Positions 11,701-22,260 of a stretch of DNA of 64,000 bases are shown one piece after another (the first letter of the stretch is position 1; each line of letters starts with the position of its first letter). The DNA comes from Plantago elongata (lineage: Eukaryota; Streptophyta; Magnoliopsida; Lamiales; Plantaginaceae). The DNA lies in contig JAYMSP010000082.1 in the NCBI GenBank assembly GCA_036897095.1, forward strand, positions 1-64,000, read 5' to 3'. The notes beneath the pieces are model-generated. The model saw only the letters and a list, made by a program, of their open reading frames with translations, did no database searches and was not told the DNA's origin. Position numbers and translations under genes: made by a program.

Positions 11701-14040
11701 TCAATACATGAAATAAAATTTCAACATGGTCCATCTTATTCCACACTTAATGAACTGTGCTATGACCATTACTTACATCACTCATCAATAACTGGAAACT
11801 GCCTTAAAAGGTATTTACCATGACTCGAATTCTTCATGAGATGAAAAAATATCTGGAAGAATGAAATTCAACAGTGACCAGAGTTCAGCCAAGTTGTTCT
11901 GCAGCGGTGTGCCAGTTAATATAAGTTTATTCTCAATAGGTAAGCACTTCAACTCCTTTACCAGCCTGCATTTTGAGTTCTTCAACCTATGTCCCTTCAG
12001 AACAAATTTACCACTTAACATTCAATAAACAACTGGAACATAAGAAGCATATAAGCCTCAACAAAGTCAACATGTATGTACCTCATCAACCACCACAAAT
12101 TTCCACTTGTAGTGTCTCAGCTGACTTCTTGCATCTCTCGTTGCAACTTCATAGGAAGTAATTACGATTGGAAATTTAGGACCTATTGTCCTAGGCATGT
12201 GCTTTCTGATTATTTCATCCCTCACTTTCTTATCACCATGGTAAATGATAGCATCAAGTGATGGCGTGAACCTAGCGAATCACAACTGGATTGTTATGAT
12301 ATAGTAGTATAATATTCAAAGTGGTGCAGAAAAAATCAGCGTAAGCCTTCATAAATTCATGAATTGACAATTAAGCACCTCTCTATTTCACTCATCCAAT
12401 TAGAGAGAGTTGACAGAGGAGCAATAATCAAGTAAGGCCCATGCATATTATTCCCTTTCAGGTGTGCGAGAAAACCAATAGTTTGAATTGTTTTCCCTAG
12501 GCCCATTTGATCTGCAAGAATTCCATTGAGTCCATTTTGCCACAATGAAATCATCCACTTTACCCCTTTAATTTGGTAAGGTTTCAGCTTTCCACCAGTC
12601 AAAAGAGGCACTAGTTCAGCTTGCTCTTTCTCAGCTCTTGCTTCAGGTGTAAGGGTCAAATCCTCAGCAGAAACACCATCTTCACCTCTAGCAAGCATTG
12701 CTTGCACAGCTCTCTTGGCCTTTTTCTATATAAAACAAAAACAAATTAAGTATGCGGGAAAGCATATGGGAACGCAAAAATAACATAAACTGAAATATAA
12801 ATGAAATAAATGTGTTCACCAACAGGAATTGGCAAGTGTAAACTCGGAAAAAAAAAGAAGACAGTAGAAACAAATGGGGAAAGCATATAATGAAAAGTTG
12901 AAAACATAAATATTGAAAGAGGACACAAAAGATGTAGAGGCAAAGAAAAACACCAAACTTACACTATTTGAATTAGCAGCAGCCTTCCTTTTAAACCCAC
13001 GGCCTCTCTTGCCTTCATTAACAACTTTCTCCCCATCTTCAAGCCCAGTCTGACATGTAGACAAACCAATAGATAAGAAGAGAACCGAACAAACCACATC
13101 ACAATATTTACCAAATGAAAGAGACCTGGGTAATGTTGTCCATTTTTTCCAGCAGGAACTCAGAATAGAGCTGAGTCTGTGTTAAAAGCTCATCCAATTT
13201 ACTGAACTGAATGTCATTCAGATTAGGTTTTTCTTCATCCTCATCTGCCTTTTCATCTTCTTTCAACCGTTCTTCCATTAGTTTCTCTTCCACATGCGCC
13301 ATGGTTTTAGTTATCAGAGAGGAATCACCATTTTCTGCATCGTTTTCTGCTTCAGACTTGATCCCAATGTCATCCTTGCATTCCTTCAAATGGAAAAAAT
13401 AACATAACGAAACAAAAAGTTAAACAGAGGTGCCAACTGATTAGATAAACGGACCTCATATTCAGTGCCACATGAGGAAAAGTACCATGTAACTGCAAAT
13501 GTTATTGACAACAAAGCGCATTTCAGTTGGTAATACACTTCACCTCCAACCAATAGGTCGGGGGTTAGAGTCACCCCTTTAGCCATTTCAAGAAAAAAAA
13601 ACCTGCAAATTTTATTAAATACAGCTTGGATAAATCTCTAATCCGAAGGGCAAGCATAAATCAAAATGACAAAACTGATTACAATTTACAATTGATGAAC
13701 CGATAACTTCAATAACAGCAATACAACATAACTATAACAAGTAGGCCAGGTTTAAGAAAAATCATAAATCTCCTTAATCCTCTTTCTCGTCTCTTGGTCT
13801 CAGGCTCTCAGCTCCTTACATTCTAGTCTCTGATCTAAATAAGATGTAAATGCCGTATTTCAAGCAACAAAAACTAACATTCACAGATAATTTCTCAATC
13901 GTCATGAGCAAAATGATTACAAAATTACCAAAGTAATACATAACCTAAAAAAACAGTAAAAGGCAGTATACCTCTTCTTCAAGCACAGAAGTTGGAGAGT
14001 CAGCCGCATGGTCCGTAATCTTCACCCCGTTATCAGCCAT
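8744..14040 (-). CDS. DDM1: DDM1-type SNF2 chromatin remodeller, 15 exons
   Basis: An ATP-dependent nucleosome remodeller of the LSH/HELLS type; in plants it allows DNA methylation of transposons in heterochromatin. Exons (minus): 14040-13972, 13383-13126, 13049-12963, 12725-12379, 12271-12082, 11994-11819, 11151-11082, 11002-10813, 10699-10604, 10531-10437, 10337-10218, 9693-9574, 9436-9338, 9235-9125, 8980-8744. All junctions are GT-AG and in phase, giving 754 aa; Arabidopsis DDM1 is 764 aa. The N-terminus is acidic ([14 protein letters not shown] is a DDM1 signature). A basic region ([12 protein letters not shown]) follows. Walker A DQMGLGKT lies at 210-217 and DEGH at 316-319, split by intron 5. 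Then come [56 protein letters not shown] and the C-terminal GPGWEVV. No break was seen. The largest intron holds a SINE fragment. Confidence 0.96.
13520..13602 (+). mobile_element. tRNA-derived SINE fragment in DDM1 intron 1
   Basis: It reads CAGTTGGTAATACACTTCACC (A-box side), then CCTCCAACCAATAGGTCGGG, then a B-box-like GGGGTTAGAGTCACCCC, and ends in an A-run. This is the layout of a plant tRNA-related SINE. It lies between DDM1 exons 1 and 2, opposite in orientation to the gene. A relative with the same CTCCAACCAATA phrase lies at 50141-50216 (minus). The upstream limit is uncertain. Confidence 0.6.
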
Positions 14041-14449
14041 CCTTCTTCAGAACTCAAGCCCTAAAGCAACACCAAAAAAAATTAAAGAAAACCTAAGATT
14101 TCGTCAAAAAGAATTATTAAACAAAAAAAAAAGCTAATAAACAATGTGCAGGCGTACTCTTTTTAGTGAAATGGCGGATGATTGTCGATAGAAGCACTGA
14201 GAAATGGTTCCGAGAAGTGAAGAATAAACACCAACAGCAATTGGAGAAGACAAGGGCTTGTCTTTTTAACAACAATAATAAAAAGATTAAAAAGTGCTAG
14301 AATGCTGGTGTTGATATGTGATGGGACACAAATTTCAAATTTAATATTATTATATATTGATGGCCGTACGATCATAGGCGGGAAAGTGAAACTAGCTGTA
14401 GGCGGATTATAAATATGTTTAATATTATAAAAGTGGTTATTCCATATAT

Positions 14450-14733
14450 AAATACTACCAAAAACTTATTACATAATTAAATCAATCATATCATTCCAAC
14501 AACCTTAAATACCAATCATTAACCAATATTCATACATATTTCATCAAATCCCAATACCAATCACATCATACTTACACTAATCATTTATCTCTTACACAAC
14601 CTATATAACAAACCTATAATACCCTATTCAATTACAATTTTATACCAAATACAATTTCAACAATCCCACTCAAATGCCAGTCACTATTCAAGCATTCAAA
14701 TCGGGGCATTTAAATCGCACGCCAATCAGCCCC
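14450..14733. mobile_element. PIF/Harbinger-like MITE, copy b, left end decayed
   Basis: The right terminus CCAATCAGCCCC is followed by TTA (14734-14736), fitting a 3-bp TWA target site. The inner ~230 bp matches copy a (ACCTATATAACAAA, AATTACAATTTTATACCAAA, ATTTCAACAATCCCAC, GGGGCATTTAAATCGCA) and the reverse complement of copy d. The left terminus was not recognised; homology with copy d extends to about 14450-14480. It sits a few hundred bases upstream of the DDM1 start codon, so it may overlap that promoter. Confidence 0.65.
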
Positions 14734-14739
14734 TTAAAC

Positions 14740-15670
14740 TCCCACTTGAAGCTCTAACAACTATAAATTTTGAGGTGGTATCGATGTTCTTATTTTGAGT
14801 TCATAGTGTTCTAATTTGAAGGCGATAGTGATGGTTTTTAAAATATTTAATTGTAAAAATAGTATATTTTTATAAGATATGAAGCATCTGAATTAAAATG
14901 TCTAATAAAATAATATATATGAATTGAAATTTCTATTCTATTTTCTTTATGTCGTGAACTCAAAAATGTGATTTTTCGTAACGATATTGAAATAGAAGGG
15001 GCTTCAGTAAAATTGAAAAATATTTCAGGATAACATAAGTAATTATAACATTAGAGCACTACTTGCAGGAATCATATATATTTGCTCTTAAATGTATCTC
15101 AAATGAGCCCATATACTATTTTTAAGGATACTTTACTTTTTTTTATAATTGTAGGAAATTTATTTTTAATAAAAACTATATAAAAAGTTTGTTGGGTTCC
15201 ATTAATTACTCCTTTAAATTTTTTAGGGAGTGTTCAAATGTGGGGAGATTTTACACAACTGGAAATTTAAGAATGGGACATAGTACTTTTAAATAATCTG
15301 AAAATGTTACAATTTTATTGTTTTATCTACCTTGTATTCTAAATTTGAAAAAAAATAATTAAATGCGATTCTTAAACCTAGTTTACCAGTGATCTTAACA
15401 TCACTTGGTTGAACCTGTTTGCCCGATCCAACCATCACTGTGCAGGTTCACCTTCCGAGTTTCATACCCATGTCATGACTCATATGTATATCATGTTAAA
15501 TTGAATGGATCATACTCCCTCATTACCCACAGGAAGGAGACCATGTCATAGCTCATATGTATATCATGTTGTAACAGCCTAACAGCACAATATTTGAGCG
15601 AACTGAGCAAGTATGTCACAGTATTTGTTCGTTTTATTCAATACTATTGTTAACTCGGCTAATTTCAGTA
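14740..15670. other. Intergenic, no gene seen
   Basis: AT-rich sequence between the DDM1 promoter side and the next transposon. A phrase containing ATGTCAT(A/G)(A/G)CTCATATGTATATC is repeated at about 15470 and 15543. No gene signal. Confidence 0.5.
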
Positions 15671-16212
15671 CCATATCGCACTGTATTATTAATAGTACAT
15701 TTCTAAAAATATGATAAATGTCACTATTTAACATTTTAAAATTAATTTATAATCAATTCTTATAATTAAAATAATTTTTAAAATACAAATTATGTAAATT
15801 TACAATCTCATTCTCTAAATAGTTAATTTACATCTTCAAAAAACAAACCAATCATCTCCAAATCTACTTTCGCCACCATTGCCGTCGGACCTCCGGCGAC
15901 TTTTTTTTTTCCAAATCGTTTCGGTTTCGAGCTTCCATGGCGGAAGCTCAAGTTGAGCTTCCAGATTGTTGGAAGCTCAATCGCCGGAGCTCCGGCCTTC
16001 TTTTATTTTTTAATTTTTAATTTTTTTTGTAAAATGTATAAATGTAAAATTGGGTGTTTGTAAAATTTTAAATTATTATTGGATTGACCTTGTATTGTGT
16101 TGGATATATTTTGCTAAGATTGAAATGTGAGGGATGTTTAATTAAATAATTCTAAAAGATATTTTAATATAGTGCGACATCGCACTATATTATTATGATA
16201 CAGTGCGACGCC
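15671..16212. mobile_element. Small inverted-repeat element containing stacked palindromes
   Basis: The left end (ATATCGCACTGTATTATTAA) and right end (reverse complement of TATTATGATACAGTGCGACG) form inverted repeats about 20 bp long, with a second internal TAGTGCGACATCGCACTA palindrome near the right end. The ~540 bp between them is AT-rich except for a GC-rich hairpin cluster at 15929-15996. There is no coding capacity. The superfamily is unknown and the target duplication was not found. Confidence 0.5.
15929..15996. repeat. Three consecutive palindromes
   Basis: GAGCTTCC-ATGGC-GGAAGCTC (15929-15949), TTGAGCTTCC-8-base loop-GGAAGCTCAA (15953-15980) and GCCGGAGCTCCGGC (15983-15996). The first two share the GAGCTTCC arm. 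Together they could fold as adjacent hairpins on either strand. Confidence 0.85.
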
Positions 16213-17007
16213 TTTGTTGTATTAATAAAAGTTGAAGGGTTGAGATTCAATCTTGAGTTGATTCGATGGTGTAGATTGTAGTACTAACAATGGTACAATT
16301 GTAATATTTTTAGCCATGCTCTACTGTCATATGTGCCTGGAGCAGGTGAAGAATGCACACAACTGTTTGTCTTATTGCCTCCTCCACTGTACGTGCTCGT
16401 ATTCAATCTTTGTCCTTTTATCATGAATTGACTGGCGTTTCCCATTTTCCCAACACTTTCTTCAAGGTGATAGTGAAAGGCGAAAGTCGAAAGAACTTGC
16501 GTTTACGGACTAATTAATATAAAATCTTGCAGGCCATGGACTAATGTAGTTGGAACTAATCAAACAAGTAGTTTTCTGCATTGATGTGATCAACTCAAGT
16601 GTCCTATATTCTATAGTCTATAGGAAGTTTTAGTTATATATCCCTGTTGTATACCGTACCTGTTAACTTTCTCAAACTCAACTGTCTTAACTGGTGACTT
16701 GGCTTTGTCACATTTGTCCTCTAATCATGGCCGACCTATTCTTTAATCTTTTCCGGCCTGCATTGGCCGTTCTTTGTTGAGAATTTTGACTTCAAAGTGT
16801 ATATCTTGCCTATATGTTCATTGTCTTCAATCTATACTCGAGCTGAAACTTTACATATACCGAAAGAAAGCATCTATCTTTGTTTGCATACACATTTTCG
16901 ATCTTAAGCAGAGGATCCGGAAACTGGGATTCAGCTTAGGTATCTTTTATCAGCTTTTTTAAATACATATTTAGCCTGGCTAGTGAGCACTTCAAAAATT
17001 AGTTAGT
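16213..17007. other. Upstream region of the GRAS array
   Basis: No gene was recognised. Pyrimidine-rich stretches close to AG (for example near 16532) leave room for a 5' UTR with an intron upstream of the GRAS start at 17008, but no donor-acceptor pair can be fixed from sequence alone. Confidence 0.4.
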
Positions 17008-18645
17008 ATGGAGTTTCAGTTCAATAACCTGCCATGTGATTATGATACTGTGGCTGGATGTGGGAAGGATGCGGTCAAAAGCAATCAAGATCCGTGGTTC
17101 GAAATGGATGACTGCAGCTTCATGGACTTACTTTCTTCGGTGTTTGGCCAAGAAAGTAACATGGCGAATCAACATGAAGCTGTTTCCGATGACTGGATGC
17201 AACAAGATCACTCTGATGACAGCATCCAGGCTTCTCCATCAGAACTAATAGGTACACCAGTTGATGATAAGCCGAATTCAGTTTCTCTTGCACCAATGGA
17301 GACATTGAACAATTACAGTAAGGGGTTTGCGACGCCAAGAGATGAGACAATGGATGATCTGAGGAACGGAACTAATGGATGTGGGCGGGAATTGTCAACC
17401 GAGGAAATCTTGAGGATTGCTGGAGAAAGGTTCGTACAGTTCTCCACCAACAAGGTTGATAGTATTTCTATGTTCATTAATCCCTACGGTCCTTCACTAT
17501 CTGGACTTTCGATAGACGAAGCAAGAGATGTGGAACTTGTGAACCTTCTCCTTTCCGGGGCGGAGAATGTGAGATGTCAGCAATATGATGTAGCAGCTGA
17601 GATAATATCTCGTTGTCGGAGTATGACATCTGATTTTGGTACACCTGTGCAGCGGATTGCATTCTATTTTACTGAAGCTCTCCAAGAGAAGATTCGTCGA
17701 GAGTTCGGGATGATCATTACCGAGAAGGACCCGACTGAAGTACTATGTAGACGTCTTGCATTGGGTACGAACAATACGTTCTTGGCAACTTTTCAAAAGT
17801 TACCATTTGTCCAAGTGATGCAATTTGCTGGGGTACAAGCGATCATCGAAAATGTTAAAACCGATGGAAAGATCCATTTGATCGATCTCCAGATCAGGAG
17901 TGGAATCCAGTGGACAGCCCTGATGCAAGGACTTGCCGAATGCACGATACAGCATCTCAAAATTACAGCTGTTGGAACAACTGATCAGCATTTTATAGAG
18001 GAGACTGGCAAGAGATTAACAAGTTTCGCTCAGTCGTTAAAACTGCCATTTACATTCAATGCAGTTTATCTAACAGACATGATGGATTTCAGAGAAGAAC
18101 TCTTAAACATCGAGGCAGATGAAACTGTTGTTTTCTTCTCATATCTCATGCTACGGTCAATGCTATCAAGGTCTGATTGTTTAGAAAATTTAATGAGAGC
18201 AATAGCACGATGTAAGCCAGCTCTAATGGTGGTCACTGAAGTAGAAGCAAATACCAATTCCCCTTCATTTGTACAGCGCTTCATTGAAGCACTCTTCTTT
18301 TACGGTGTGTTTTTCGATTGCTTGGACGATAGTTTGGGGAGAGATGACCAATCCAGGATAATGCTTGAATGTGCTTATTCTCGTGAAGGGATCCTCAACA
18401 TAGTTGCAGCTGATGGTCAGGAGAGGGTCACCAGAGATGTCAAAGTCCACGTGTGGCGGGCATTTCTTGCAAGGTTTGGAATGACTGAAATCGAGCTCAG
18501 TGAGTCATCCAGGTATCAAGCTAGTTTAGTGTTGAAGCGGTTTGCACAGGGAAACTCCTGTACTCTCGACTCTAATGGGAAAGGTCTTGTTGTTGGATGG
18601 AAAGGAACACCTATGCATTCTCTTACACTCTGGAAGTTTTCATGA
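17008..18645 (+). CDS. GRAS-family transcriptional regulator, copy 1
   Basis: Intronless, 545 aa. The GRAS domain begins near residue 128 with LSTEEILRIAGERFVQFS. It continues with the first leucine-rich region (VELVNLLLSGAENV, ~180), GTPVQRIAFYFTEAL, the VHIID-type motif as IHLIDLQIRSGIQW (~290), a second leucine-rich part, PFYRE-like sequence (FVQRFIEALFFYGVFFDCLD), and the SAW region (WRAFLARFGM ~482; VGWKGTPMHSLTLWKF at the end). The acidic N-terminus (~1-127) has no DELLA or TVHYNP motif, so it should not be called a DELLA protein, although the GRAS domain resembles that side of the family. GRAS proteins act in the nucleus, usually as cofactors of other transcription factors. It is the first of a tandem array with 20605 and 23176. 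Confidence 0.93.
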   Translation: MEFQFNNLPCDYDTVAGCGKDAVKSNQDPWFEMDDCSFMDLLSSVFGQESNMANQHEAVSDDWMQQDHSDDSIQASPSELIGTPVDDKPNSVSLAPMETLNNYSKGFATPRDETMDDLRNGTNGCGRELSTEEILRIAGERFVQFSTNKVDSISMFINPYGPSLSGLSIDEARDVELVNLLLSGAENVRCQQYDVAAEIISRCRSMTSDFGTPVQRIAFYFTEALQEKIRREFGMIITEKDPTEVLCRRLALGTNNTFLATFQKLPFVQVMQFAGVQAIIENVKTDGKIHLIDLQIRSGIQWTALMQGLAECTIQHLKITAVGTTDQHFIEETGKRLTSFAQSLKLPFTFNAVYLTDMMDFREELLNIEADETVVFFSYLMLRSMLSRSDCLENLMRAIARCKPALMVVTEVEANTNSPSFVQRFIEALFFYGVFFDCLDDSLGRDDQSRIMLECAYSREGILNIVAADGQERVTRDVKVHVWRAFLARFGMTEIELSESSRYQASLVLKRFAQGNSCTLDSNGKGLVVGWKGTPMHSLTLWKFS

Positions 18646-18775
18646 TAGGATGCTTAGCCGTCAAGAGACAGCTTTCTTGTTTGCGAAAAGTAGTGTAGAA
18701 ACTAGGTGGCTAGATTTTACTTTTCAATAACACAAGTTTATATCTGATTTAGTGAAATCCTTTACTCCATGCTTA
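18646..18775 (+). repeat. 3' flank duplicated along with the GRAS genes
   Basis: The block after the stop of copy 1 (GGATGCTTAGCCG, AGAGACAGCTTTCTTGTTTG, TAGGTGGCTAGATTT, TTTCAATAACA) recurs at about 20105-20250 after the decayed copy (AGAGACAACGTTCTTGTTTG, TAGGTGGCTACATTT, CCTCAATAACA). A shorter form is found at about 22840-22890 after copy 2 (CGGATGCTTAGCCG, GGAGACAGAATTCTTGTT). The duplication unit therefore includes downstream DNA as well as the coding region. Confidence 0.75.
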
Positions 18776-18961
18776 ACTCATAATATTTGCATGTTTCAGC
18801 TGTTTCCTCTCTGTTTCTATAAATCCTAGAACATCAACCTTTTGCTCTTTCTCAGGTTTTTGTTGTAGAGCTTAGATGCATAACATTGTGTGTCCTCATG
18901 TTGGTCAAAAAAGCATCAAAATTCCTTTGAGGCCAACTTGCTGGTTTGTTTCTGCCTTGAG

Positions 18962-19755
18962 ATGGCTAATCCATCCCAGTTTATATCTTCCTCGAAGTCC
19001 AGTCGGACTCAAGGAGAAGATACTTATCTCGAATTTCATGAGGGCATCAATGCCAGATGTAGTAAAACCACAGCTGAACGATGCTCAAGCAGGTCCTCTT
19101 TACAGAAGATCAGGGAGGGTCAGAAATTCTAAAAGCACCAATAATACTACTGGTAAGCATGCAAGCAACTGCGACGCCACAGGCCCTTGTGAGCCAAGGC
19201 CCGACTCTTAGAGCTGACTCGGTTGCCAATGAGTGCTCTCTGTATGATATGTGGCAGGAACTTCCATGTCAAGGTTCCTGAAGTTTGCTGGTTTGCTCGG
19301 GAAACCCTTCAGGTTGTATAGTATGGTAGAGTACTTGTTGTACTGGAGCTATTTAGAAGATCATACTATGTAAATATAATCAAGGGTTCAGCATAATGTA
19401 ACCGAAGACCTGTTTCTGATTCAATTCTTTCTAATAAGGAGGACTGTACTTCATCTAGTGGAAAATCGATTCGTTTCATGAACATCCGTTTGGAATTAGT
19501 GAGACAATTCTTAGATAGCTGAGCTACATATATACTGTAATTTTTGTAGATTTGATATATGATGTTTCAAAATTCAGTTTTCACTAGTTGTCATAACATT
19601 TCCCCCCTTTCTGCTAAGGACTCAGATATAAAACTTTCTTCCACTTGGTTATTTCAGTGGGCTGCTTGGGCTGCTTTACATACGAGAGATGAATGGCGAG
19701 AGAAGAAAATGCAGGGTAATGCTTGAAGGGAACCTTAACATAGGTGCAGCCTAAG
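18962..19755 (+). pseudogene. Decayed fourth GRAS copy
   Basis: The ATGGCTAATCC start at 18962 resembles that of copy 3. Downstream, GGCATCAATGCCAGATGTAG, then CTGAACGATGCTCAAGCAGG, then ACTGGTAAGCATGCAA match the N-terminal coding DNA of copy 2 (GGCATCAATTCCAGATGTAG, CTGAACAATGTTCAAGCATC, ACTGGTAAGCGTGCTA). The first two phrases, far apart in copy 2, are nearly adjacent here. The reading frame is broken and nearly all of the GRAS domain is missing. A stretch at about 19712-19750 (GGGTAATGCTTGAAGGGAACC, CTTAACATAGGTGCAGC) resembles the region of copy 1 encoding MLEC...ILNIVAA, so a scrap of the 3' end persists. A transcript is possible but no functional product is. Confidence 0.72.
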
Positions 19756-19858
19756 TTCGGGACTGTGTAATATATTATTTATTCGATTGAATTATGCTAC
19801 TATTGCAGAAATGATATTTGAAATTTAATTTTGTAACACTCCTCGTAATATCCATCCA

Positions 19859-20048
19859 AGAACACCATTCGATTCTATGACAATCTGCACATTATCGTAG
19901 TGTAAACGCATGTATATCACCTCCAAAGAACACCGGTCCATTCTATGACAATCTACACGTTATCGTAGCGTAAATGCATGTATATCAGTATATCACCTAC
20001 CAGTTTATTCTGTGACAATCTGTGCGTTATCGTAGTGTAAACGCATGC
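19859..20048. repeat. Tandem repeat, ~67-bp unit, about three copies
   Basis: Each unit carries TTCTATGACAATCTGCACRT or a close variant, then TATCGTAGTGTAAACGCATG, then a TATATCACCT joint; the third copy is shortened. The array sits between the decayed GRAS copy and copy 2. No coding role is seen. Confidence 0.85.
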
Positions 20049-20604
20049 TAGTTGCCTAAAGAATTCATCTGTCTTTTGTCTACAAAAACACATTGAGCCA
20101 TTGGATACCTAGCCGTTTAGGTCCTTATTTGACATAAAGAGACAACGTTCTTGTTTGAGAAAGGTATTGTAGTAAAGTAGGTGGCTACATTTGATTCCTC
20201 AATAACAGAAGTTCATATTTAATTTACTGAAAATCCTCTACTTCCTGTCAAATTGTTGTACTAACCAAAATGTTTACCATCATAGGTGTCCCATTGTTTC
20301 CCGTCTGTTCTGCCTCATTTATTTCACAACATTTTGTTCTTTCTTCTGTATCTAATTTCAGGGATTTTCGACAAACAATCTGATAAAAATACACCCAGTG
20401 ACATATAAGCAATAAGTTAAAAATGTTAGTGAATTGCCAAATTTAATCATGTTGGTATCATGATCACATCGACATGACATCATGAACGTCAAACTAGACG
20501 ATACTCAGGGGCGTTTATGTAAAAAGTTTGTCTTATATTTGAGTTTAACAAGCAGCAAACACTATAAGAACAGGATTAACCATTTGATTTGTTTCAGCTC
20601 AGTG

Positions 20605-22260
20605 ATGGATAATACCTTCAGGATACTAGCTTCCTCCAACTCCAGTGCTCAGACTCAGAGAGCTCATAATCCTCTTAAAGTCCATGCGGCATCAATTCCA
20701 GATGTAGGAAAACAACATGGGATATCAGGCATACCTGGCTGGGGTGATATCGATTTGTTCTGTAACAAGTATGGATTTTACCAAGAGGGTCCAGTCGAGG
20801 ACCTTCTCTCATGGCGTAAGCATAAAGATCTTGAAGAGCAGCCAGACGAAGAGCTGATCGTGCTACGCCATTCTAAATCCACATTCTTATCATCATCAGA
20901 ACAGATTCCTCCGCTGAACAATGTTCAAGCATCTCCTTTAAGAGAAGGTCAGGAAATGGTCAACAAGATCACTGGTAAGCGTGCTAATGAAACTGAAGTT
21001 TTGCAGAAGCTGTCAACAGAGAAAATTCTGAGGCTGGCAGGAGAACGGTTCGTTCAGTTTTCTTCACAAAATTTTACAAGCATTAAATCTTTCGAGCATC
21101 CATATGAATCGTCACTCTCAGACCTTTGTTCAGAAGACAAACAAGATGTTGAACTGGCTCAACTTCTTCTAGCGGCAGCTGAGAAGGTACGGTTTGGGAA
21201 GTATGACCGAGCAAGTAAACTACTCAATAACTGCCAATGGATTGGGTCATCCACAGGTACCCCGGTGCAGAGAATTGTATCCTATTTCTCTGAAGCGCTT
21301 ATCGAGAGGATAAATAAAGAAACAGGTTTGGAGGAGACAGAACAAAATGGTGTTGAAGCTAACTGTATGAACAGGAATATCCTTGCATTACTTAATATGC
21401 ATGATCAACTTCCTTTTTTTCAAGTTGTGAACCTAACAGCCGCACAAACACTTTTAGAAAATGTGAAAATGAAATCGAAGGTTCATGTTATTGATTTTCA
21501 TATTTTGAAAGGTTTGCACCTGGCAGCATTCATGCAAGATTTAGCCGCTCAGAAATTGGAGAGTATGTGTCTGAAAATTACGGCTGTGGAAACTGTAGAC
21601 GAGCGTAGTGCACAAAGATCAGGAAAACTGTTAAAAAGCTTTGCCAAGCACTTAAACTTGCCTTTCTCTTACAAGGTAGTGTTTTTGCCACGCATTATGG
21701 AACTCAAGGAAGAACATTTTGATATAGAAGGTGATGAGACCGTGGCAATTATATTTCATTACATGTTAAGGAACCTGATCTCGAAGCCTGTTTGCTTGAA
21801 GAATCTAATGACAGTAGTTCAAAAGATTAGACCATCAGTGATGGTGGTTTCTGAAGTAGAGGCAAATCATAACTCGCCTTCCTTTGTCAATCGCTTTGTT
21901 GAAGCAATGTTCTTCTATGGTGCGCTGTTTGATAGCCTTGAGGAAATTATGGCCCGGGACAGTCAGCACAGGATGGTGATTGAATCAAAATTATGCCGTT
22001 CTGATATACTGGACATAGTTGCTGCTGAAGGGTACGATAGGGTGATCAGAAGTGTGAGTATCAATGTTTGGAGGGCCTTCTTTGGTAGGTTTGGGATGAT
22101 AGAGATGGAACTTAGCACAGCATCTCTGTATCAAGCTTGTTTGGTTTTGGACAAGTTACCTCGTGGCGAATGGTGCACTCTGGATATAGGTAGCAAATGC
22201 CTGCTTGTTGGTTGGAAAGGTACTCCAATTTTCTCGCTTTCTGCTTGGAAATTTCCTTGA
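20605..22260 (+). CDS. GRAS-family transcriptional regulator, copy 2
   Basis: I start it at the ATG at 20605 (MDNTFRILASS), giving 551 aa. The frame is open back to an ATG at 20482, but the 41 extra residues are unlike the other copies. A good acceptor (GATTTGTTTCAG) ends at about 20598, so the upstream part is probably a 5' UTR intron. N-terminal motif: GWGDIDLFCNKYGFYQEG, PVEDLL, shared with copy 3. GRAS domain: LSTEKILRLAGERFVQFS, VELAQLLLAAAEKV, GTPVQRIVSYFSEAL, VHVIDFHILKGLHL (the VHIID region), NRFVEAMFFYGALFDSLEE, WRAFFGRFGMIEME, and a terminal VGWKGTPIFSLSAWKF. No DELLA motif. Its ~67-bp repeat-bearing upstream region differs from that of the other copies, so regulation may have diverged. 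Confidence 0.92.
   Translation: MDNTFRILASSNSSAQTQRAHNPLKVHAASIPDVGKQHGISGIPGWGDIDLFCNKYGFYQEGPVEDLLSWRKHKDLEEQPDEELIVLRHSKSTFLSSSEQIPPLNNVQASPLREGQEMVNKITGKRANETEVLQKLSTEKILRLAGERFVQFSSQNFTSIKSFEHPYESSLSDLCSEDKQDVELAQLLLAAAEKVRFGKYDRASKLLNNCQWIGSSTGTPVQRIVSYFSEALIERINKETGLEETEQNGVEANCMNRNILALLNMHDQLPFFQVVNLTAAQTLLENVKMKSKVHVIDFHILKGLHLAAFMQDLAAQKLESMCLKITAVETVDERSAQRSGKLLKSFAKHLNLPFSYKVVFLPRIMELKEEHFDIEGDETVAIIFHYMLRNLISKPVCLKNLMTVVQKIRPSVMVVSEVEANHNSPSFVNRFVEAMFFYGALFDSLEEIMARDSQHRMVIESKLCRSDILDIVAAEGYDRVIRSVSINVWRAFFGRFGMIEMELSTASLYQACLVLDKLPRGEWCTLDIGSKCLLVGWKGTPIFSLSAWKFP

Noticed and set aside
20482-20604. 41-residue N-terminal extension of GRAS copy 2
   Set aside because: It has no similarity to the other copies, and a strong acceptor signal just before 20605 suggests the region is a leader intron.
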